Source of the DNA: CAZPAH01 sp964584495
GTDB taxonomy: Bacteria > Krumholzibacteriota > Krumholzibacteriia > Krumholzibacteriales > Krumholzibacteriaceae
Assembly: GCA_964584495.1 (NCBI GenBank)
Contig: CAZPAH010000053.1
Location: 1 to 18,313 of the forward strand
Direction of reading: 5' to 3'
DNA length: 18,313 nucleotides
Part shown: piece after piece, positions 14,783 through 18,313 of the stretch
How the letters are laid out: each line of letters starts with the position of its first letter
Position numbering within the stretch: position 1 is the stretch's first letter
Notes under the pieces: generated by a model
The model's database searches: none
The model's input: only the letters and a program-made list of their open reading frames with translations
What the model was told of the DNA's origin: nothing
Made by a program: the position numbers and the translations under genes

Positions 14783-14801
14783 GAGAGGGTGCTTCTCTTT
14801 T
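14783..14801 (+). terminator. Weak terminator candidate after the lipoprotein gene
   Basis: GAGAG (14783-14787) pairs with TTCTC (14793-14797; one G:T pair) around a five-base loop, followed by four T. It lies 60 bases after the stop codon. The stem is too short to be sure. Confidence 0.3.
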
Positions 14802-14819
14802 AACATTCCCTTTTTAAAA

Positions 14820-14848
14820 TTGACTTTGACCGGTACCTTCACTATGCT
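14820..14848 (+). promoter_or_regulatory. Candidate promoter of the hsp20-lon operon
   Basis: TTGACT (14820-14825; five of six consensus), 17 bases, then TATGCT (14843-14848; four of six). An AT-rich stretch (about 14801-14819) stands just upstream, as UP elements do. The start would be near 14855, with a leader of about 40 bases. No CIRCE-type heat-shock repeat was seen. Confidence 0.45.
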
Positions 14849-14894
14849 GGAATCCGGTTGAGCCGTGTTTGGGTGAGCGATACAGGGGGATTTC

Positions 14895-15341
14895 GTGAAC
14901 ACTGCAGATTTCCGGAAAACGTCCCCGGAAGACGAGGAATCTCCGCCAGGGTGTTCCGGTATCTTTATTTCGGGAAAGACGAAGGCGGGTAGATTCAAAA
15001 TCCAATCGAACCTGACCTGGGAACCTTCCGCCGATGTGATCGAGTCGGAGAGCGAGATCCTGGTCATCGTTGATATAGCAGGAATGGATAACCGCGATAT
15101 CAATGTGATGACGGACGGCAGGATTCTGAGAATAAGCGGCGATCGAAGGATCAAGGCGGCGAAAGGCGGAAACCAGTTTCACCAGATGGAAATCCAGGTG
15201 GGTCCTTTCCGGAGGGCGATAGAGCTGCCTTCGGCCGTGGATCCTGGAAAGATCGCAGCGCGATACAGAAAAGGGATGCTGGAGATCCGCGTCAAAAAAC
15301 TGGACACGCAGAAAACGGTAAAGAAAATCAAGATCGATTGA
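14895..15341 (+). CDS. Small heat-shock protein, Hsp20/alpha-crystallin family
   Basis: 148 residues. The alpha-crystallin domain spans about 42-135: WEPSADVIESESEILVIVDIAG, INVMTDGRILRISGDRR, then FHQMEIQVGPFRRAIELPSAV and the signature GMLEIRVKK. The C-terminus ends KKIKID, whose IKI matches the I-x-I/V motif that links subunits into oligomers. Such proteins hold unfolding proteins for refolding or proteolysis. It starts at GTG 14895, with AGGGGGA about five bases upstream. The N-terminal arm (about 40 residues) is acidic and glycine/serine-rich. The lon gene follows after 37 bases on the same strand, consistent with a shared proteostasis operon. Confidence 0.94.
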   Translation: MNTADFRKTSPEDEESPPGCSGIFISGKTKAGRFKIQSNLTWEPSADVIESESEILVIVDIAGMDNRDINVMTDGRILRISGDRRIKAAKGGNQFHQMEIQVGPFRRAIELPSAVDPGKIAARYRKGMLEIRVKKLDTQKTVKKIKID

Positions 15342-15378
15342 GCCACCCCGGAGGGCTTGAAAAGGAAAGGCCGGCAAA

Positions 15379-17772
15379 GTGAGTGGAACAAGGGACGATC
15401 ACGATTTTATCAAGGAGATCCCGGAGGAGCTCGCCGTAATTCCGATCAACGACGGGGTGGTCTTTCCGTATATGCTCGTCCCGCTGGTCCTGAGCGACGG
15501 CAGGTTGATCAGGCTTGTCGATGAAGCTCTTGAAGGCAATAAGATCGTCGGCGTCTTCACCCAGAAGGATAGCGAGGTTTCGGCACCGGGAGCCGGCGAT
15601 CTCCACAGGATCGGATGCGCCATGTTGATACAGAAGATGGCGCGCTTCCCGGACAATCATATCAGGATCATCGGCCAGGGACTGGCAAGAATCGAGGCAA
15701 CCGTCTTTACCGATGACGAACCCTATATCCGGGCCAAGATGAGGGTCATGAAGGAACGGACGAGGACCGGCGACAAGGTCAAGGCGCTGATGCTGAATGT
15801 CGTCAACGCGTTCATAAGGCTCATCGACAAATCGGAGAGCTATCCGGATGAGATGAAGACGGTGGTCGCCGAAATCAGGGATCCGGGAAGGCTCTCAGAC
15901 CTCCTCGCGGCCAACATCAATATGGAGATAGAGCAGAAGCAGAAAGCTCTGGAGCTGGTAGATCCCCTGGCGAGGCTAAATTTCATCTACGAGTTTCTCA
16001 ACAACGAGCTCGAGATTGCCAAGATCGGTGAGAAGATCCGTAAGGACGTGCGCCAGGAGATGGACAAGGAGCAGCGCGAATACTATCTTCGCCAGCAGAT
16101 AAAGGCTATCCAGAAGGAGCTGGGAGACGAGGATTCGGCCTTCGAGGTGGATGAGCTAAAGATGAAGATGGAGGCCGCCCGGATGCCGGGATATGCCCGG
16201 GAGGCGGCGATGAGGGAGTGGACCAGATTATCCAGGATGTCATCGAGCTCGGCGGAGTACATAGTGGCCCGGACCTATCTCGACTGGCTGCTGGAGCTTC
16301 CCTGGGAGACGGCAACGGAGGATATGCTAGACATAAAGAAAGCGAAAAAGATTCTCAACAGGGATCATTACGATCTCGATCAGATAAAAGAGAGGATCCT
16401 CGAGTTTCTCTCGGTGAAGAAGCTCAAGAACTCTACAAGCGGCTCGCTGCTCTGCCTGACGGGGCCCCCCGGAACTGGGAAGACCTCGCTCGGCAGGAGC
16501 ATAGCGGCCGCCCTGGGCAGGAAGTTCGTCCGGATATCCCTGGGAGGCATACGGGATGAAGCCGAGATCAGGGGGCACAGGAGGACCTACATAGGGGCGC
16601 TTCCGGGAAGGATCATACAGGGGATAAAGACGGCCGGCACCAATAATCCCGTCTTCATGCTGGACGAGATCGATAAGCTCGGAAGCGATTTCAGGGGTGA
16701 TCCCGCATCAGCCATGCTGGAAGTGCTGGATCCCGAGCAGAACCGTTCATTCGAGGATCATTATATTAATATTCCGTTCGATCTCTCGAAGGTTATGTTC
16801 ATAACGACATCCAATGTAAGGGAGACGATCCCGCTTCCTCTCCTAGACAGGATGGAGGTTCTCGAGATACCGGGGTATATAACGACCGAAAAGATCCAGA
16901 TAGCGAAAAGGTACCTCGTCCCGAGGCAGTTGAAGGAGAACGGGGTGGACGGAAAAAAGCTGGAAATCACGGACGATGCGATCCACGCGATAATAGACAG
17001 GTACACGCGGGAAGCCGGTGTCAGGAACCTGGAGCGGAAGATCGCCTCGATAGCGAGAAAGGCGGCGAGAAAGCTGGTCGAGGGAGGCCGGGGCCCTTAC
17101 CGCGTAACGGCAAGAAACCTGAAGAGCTATCTGGGGGTGAAAGATTATCCTAGCCAGGAGATGCTCCTAAAGCCGGAGACGGGTGTTGCCACGGGAATGG
17201 CCAAGACATCGACCGGTGGAGTGATCCTGTTCGTCGAGGCGCTCGGGATAAAGGGCCGGGGTACCGTCAAGCTGACGGGGCAGCTCGGGGATGTCATGAA
17301 AGAATCGGCCGAAGCGGCGATGAGCTACGTAAGGTCGCACTTCTTACGCGAGCTGAAAGAGGAAAATTTCTTTGAAAATAATGACATACACCTTCATATT
17401 CCCGCAGGGGCGGTGCCGAAGGACGGTCCCAGCGCCGGGATAGCGATCGCCGCCTCGCTCGCGTCGATCGCCCTGGGCAGGAAGGTGCGGAACAATATAG
17501 CGATGACCGGCGAGATAACATTGACCGGCAAGGTTCTTCCCGTGGGCGCGATCAAGGATAAGGTTATCGCCGCCCACAGGGCCGGTATAAGGGAGGTTAT
17601 CCTTCCGGCGGATAATAGGAAGGACCTCGATGAGATCCCCGCGAAGATAAAGGGGGATATTAAGTTCGATTTCATCGAAAGAGTCGAGGAAGGAATCTCC
17701 GTGGCGCTGGTAGGAGATGACGGCCCCGGGGGTGGAATAAAGAAAAGGAAAAAACGCTATGCAGGTAAGTGA
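15379..17772 (+). CDS. lon: ATP-dependent Lon protease
   Basis: 797 residues, close to the usual size of Lon A. The N-terminal substrate-binding domain runs to about 200 (LAVIPINDGVVFPYMLVPLVL at 18-38), then a helical region with REYYLRQQIKAIQKELGDED. The AAA+ module has Walker A GPPGTGKT (362-369) and Walker B VFMLDE (425-430). The C-terminal protease domain carries catalytic S685 (PKDGPSAG) and K728 (GAIKDK), 43 residues apart as in E. coli Lon. The protein degrades misfolded and regulatory proteins in the cytoplasm. It starts at GTG 15379, with AAGGAAAGG upstream; no ATG is closer. The C-terminal tail is lysine/arginine-rich (KKRKKRYAGK). It is downstream of hsp20 and overlaps the next gene by 14 bases. 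Confidence 0.98.
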   Translation: MSGTRDDHDFIKEIPEELAVIPINDGVVFPYMLVPLVLSDGRLIRLVDEALEGNKIVGVFTQKDSEVSAPGAGDLHRIGCAMLIQKMARFPDNHIRIIGQGLARIEATVFTDDEPYIRAKMRVMKERTRTGDKVKALMLNVVNAFIRLIDKSESYPDEMKTVVAEIRDPGRLSDLLAANINMEIEQKQKALELVDPLARLNFIYEFLNNELEIAKIGEKIRKDVRQEMDKEQREYYLRQQIKAIQKELGDEDSAFEVDELKMKMEAARMPGYAREAAMREWTRLSRMSSSSAEYIVARTYLDWLLELPWETATEDMLDIKKAKKILNRDHYDLDQIKERILEFLSVKKLKNSTSGSLLCLTGPPGTGKTSLGRSIAAALGRKFVRISLGGIRDEAEIRGHRRTYIGALPGRIIQGIKTAGTNNPVFMLDEIDKLGSDFRGDPASAMLEVLDPEQNRSFEDHYINIPFDLSKVMFITTSNVRETIPLPLLDRMEVLEIPGYITTEKIQIAKRYLVPRQLKENGVDGKKLEITDDAIHAIIDRYTREAGVRNLERKIASIARKAARKLVEGGRGPYRVTARNLKSYLGVKDYPSQEMLLKPETGVATGMAKTSTGGVILFVEALGIKGRGTVKLTGQLGDVMKESAEAAMSYVRSHFLRELKEENFFENNDIHLHIPAGAVPKDGPSAGIAIAASLASIALGRKVRNNIAMTGEITLTGKVLPVGAIKDKVIAAHRAGIREVILPADNRKDLDEIPAKIKGDIKFDFIERVEEGISVALVGDDGPGGGIKKRKKRYAGK

Positions 17773-18313
17773 CGGCGATGGAAGGTTGGTTTCCAGGGCG
17801 CTGTCTCTTCTGGCCAGGCATGTCAGGAAGGACAGGCCGTTCACCCTGCCTTCAGATATAACGAATTCCGCGAGGTTGCTCTTTGTGGATTCCGGTGACG
17901 AGACCGATCTTCTTTTTGCGGCTCCCGTAGTTAACTGGTTCCACGAGAATTATCCCGGAATCAAAACGACCCTTCTCGTCAACAGCGATGATTCCGCCCT
18001 GGCAAAAAGCCTCATGAAGGTTCACTCGATACTCCGGTACGACAGGAAGCAGATGAAATTTATAAAGACCGACTATATCGCCCTGGTGCGGAAGCTCCGG
18101 AGCCTTTATATCGAGACGGTCATACTTCTGGGAAGGCGAAAGTCTTTCGAGAGGCAGCTGCTCGCCTTCGCCTGCGGGGCGATTACCAGGATCGGCTTTT
18201 CCAACCAGGGGGCTTTTCCCTTCTTGAACTGCGAGATAAAGGTATCCGACGAGAAATACGAAGGGGACAGGATGCTGGGGATCCTGGGAACCCTGGGGTT
18301 AAGGGGGGCCGAG
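17759..18313 (+). CDS. GT9/heptosyltransferase-like protein (3' partial)
   Basis: 185 residues are visible before the window ends, with no stop codon. The start is ATG 17759, 14 bases inside the end of lon, with AAGGA nine bases upstream; translational coupling is likely. The order of elements fits the N-terminal half of family 9 glycosyltransferases: RLLFVDSGDETDLLFAAPVV near 43-62 in the place of the usual first strand and loop, NYPGIKTTLLVN, then SILRYDR, LYIETVILLG, and FACGAITRIGFSNQGAFPFLN. The usual RxGDxxxxxP loop is altered here (SGDETDLLFAAP), so activity is not certain. GT9 enzymes transfer heptose or similar sugars onto lipopolysaccharide core in the cytoplasm. It shows no functional link to Lon. 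Confidence 0.7.
   Translation, partial: MQVSDGDGRLVSRALSLLARHVRKDRPFTLPSDITNSARLLFVDSGDETDLLFAAPVVNWFHENYPGIKTTLLVNSDDSALAKSLMKVHSILRYDRKQMKFIKTDYIALVRKLRSLYIETVILLGRRKSFERQLLAFACGAITRIGFSNQGAFPFLNCEIKVSDEKYEGDRMLGILGTLGLRGAE

Noticed and set aside
1..18313. CRISPR arrays, insertion sequences or integrated elements
   Set aside because: No spaced direct repeats, no transposase or integrase motifs and no paired terminal repeats with target duplications were seen.

Overview
The window looks like chromosomal DNA of a diderm (outer-membrane) bacterium, moderately GC-rich and with frequent AGG arginine codons. The outer membrane is inferred from two small lipoproteins, one of them BamE-like, and a GT9/heptosyltransferase-type gene. 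A GldA/GldF/GldG-like ABC cassette with a DUF4340 protein, a fused MEMO-AMMECR1 protein and a DUF5683-type protein together suggest the FCB side of the tree or a neighbouring candidate phylum. That placement is inference; there is no rRNA or tRNA gene to settle it. No insertion sequence, CRISPR array, phage gene or tRNA was seen.

Layout. (1) 3-2183 (+): a 5'-truncated polytopic membrane protein with a spermidine-synthase-like Rossmann domain whose two aminopropyltransferase aspartates are absent. (2) 2194-4943 (-): a two-gene AmmeMemoRadiSam operon, a radical SAM enzyme with a Tat signal followed by a MEMO-AMMECR1 fusion that appears to start at a TTG overlapping the upstream stop and to carry its own N-terminal hydrophobic signal. 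(3) 5065-9729 (-): a tightly coupled ABC operon in the order ATPase, permease, GldG-like protein, DUF4340 protein. (4) 9941-11477 (+): a DUF5683-like exported protein, an FN3-like lipoprotein and a tail-anchored zinc-ribbon protein whose N-terminal part resembles the C-terminal domain of ribosomal protein bL12. (5) 11486-13984: a DUF72 gene and a GT39-type glycosyltransferase, divergent from a 72-bp region with back-to-back promoter candidates. (6) 13985-14723 (+): a consensus sigma70-type promoter with a palindrome in its spacer, an 11-codon leader ORF and an intrinsic-terminator-like hairpin, all upstream of a BamE-like lipoprotein. (7) 14895-18313 (+): Hsp20, Lon protease and a GT9-like glycosyltransferase cut by the window end.

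Working together: Hsp20 and Lon form a proteostasis pair. The ABC cassette gives a complete exporter-like complex (ATPase, membrane subunit and two membrane-anchored accessory proteins). The AmmeMemoRadiSam pair probably acts as one system, and its N-termini suggest that it works outside the cytoplasm. The most unusual places are the leader at 14062-14279, the apparently exported AmmeMemoRadiSam pair, and the bL12-like/zinc-ribbon/tail-anchor protein. Start codons were moved from the longest ORF to internal positions where Shine-Dalgarno sites and overlaps supported it.
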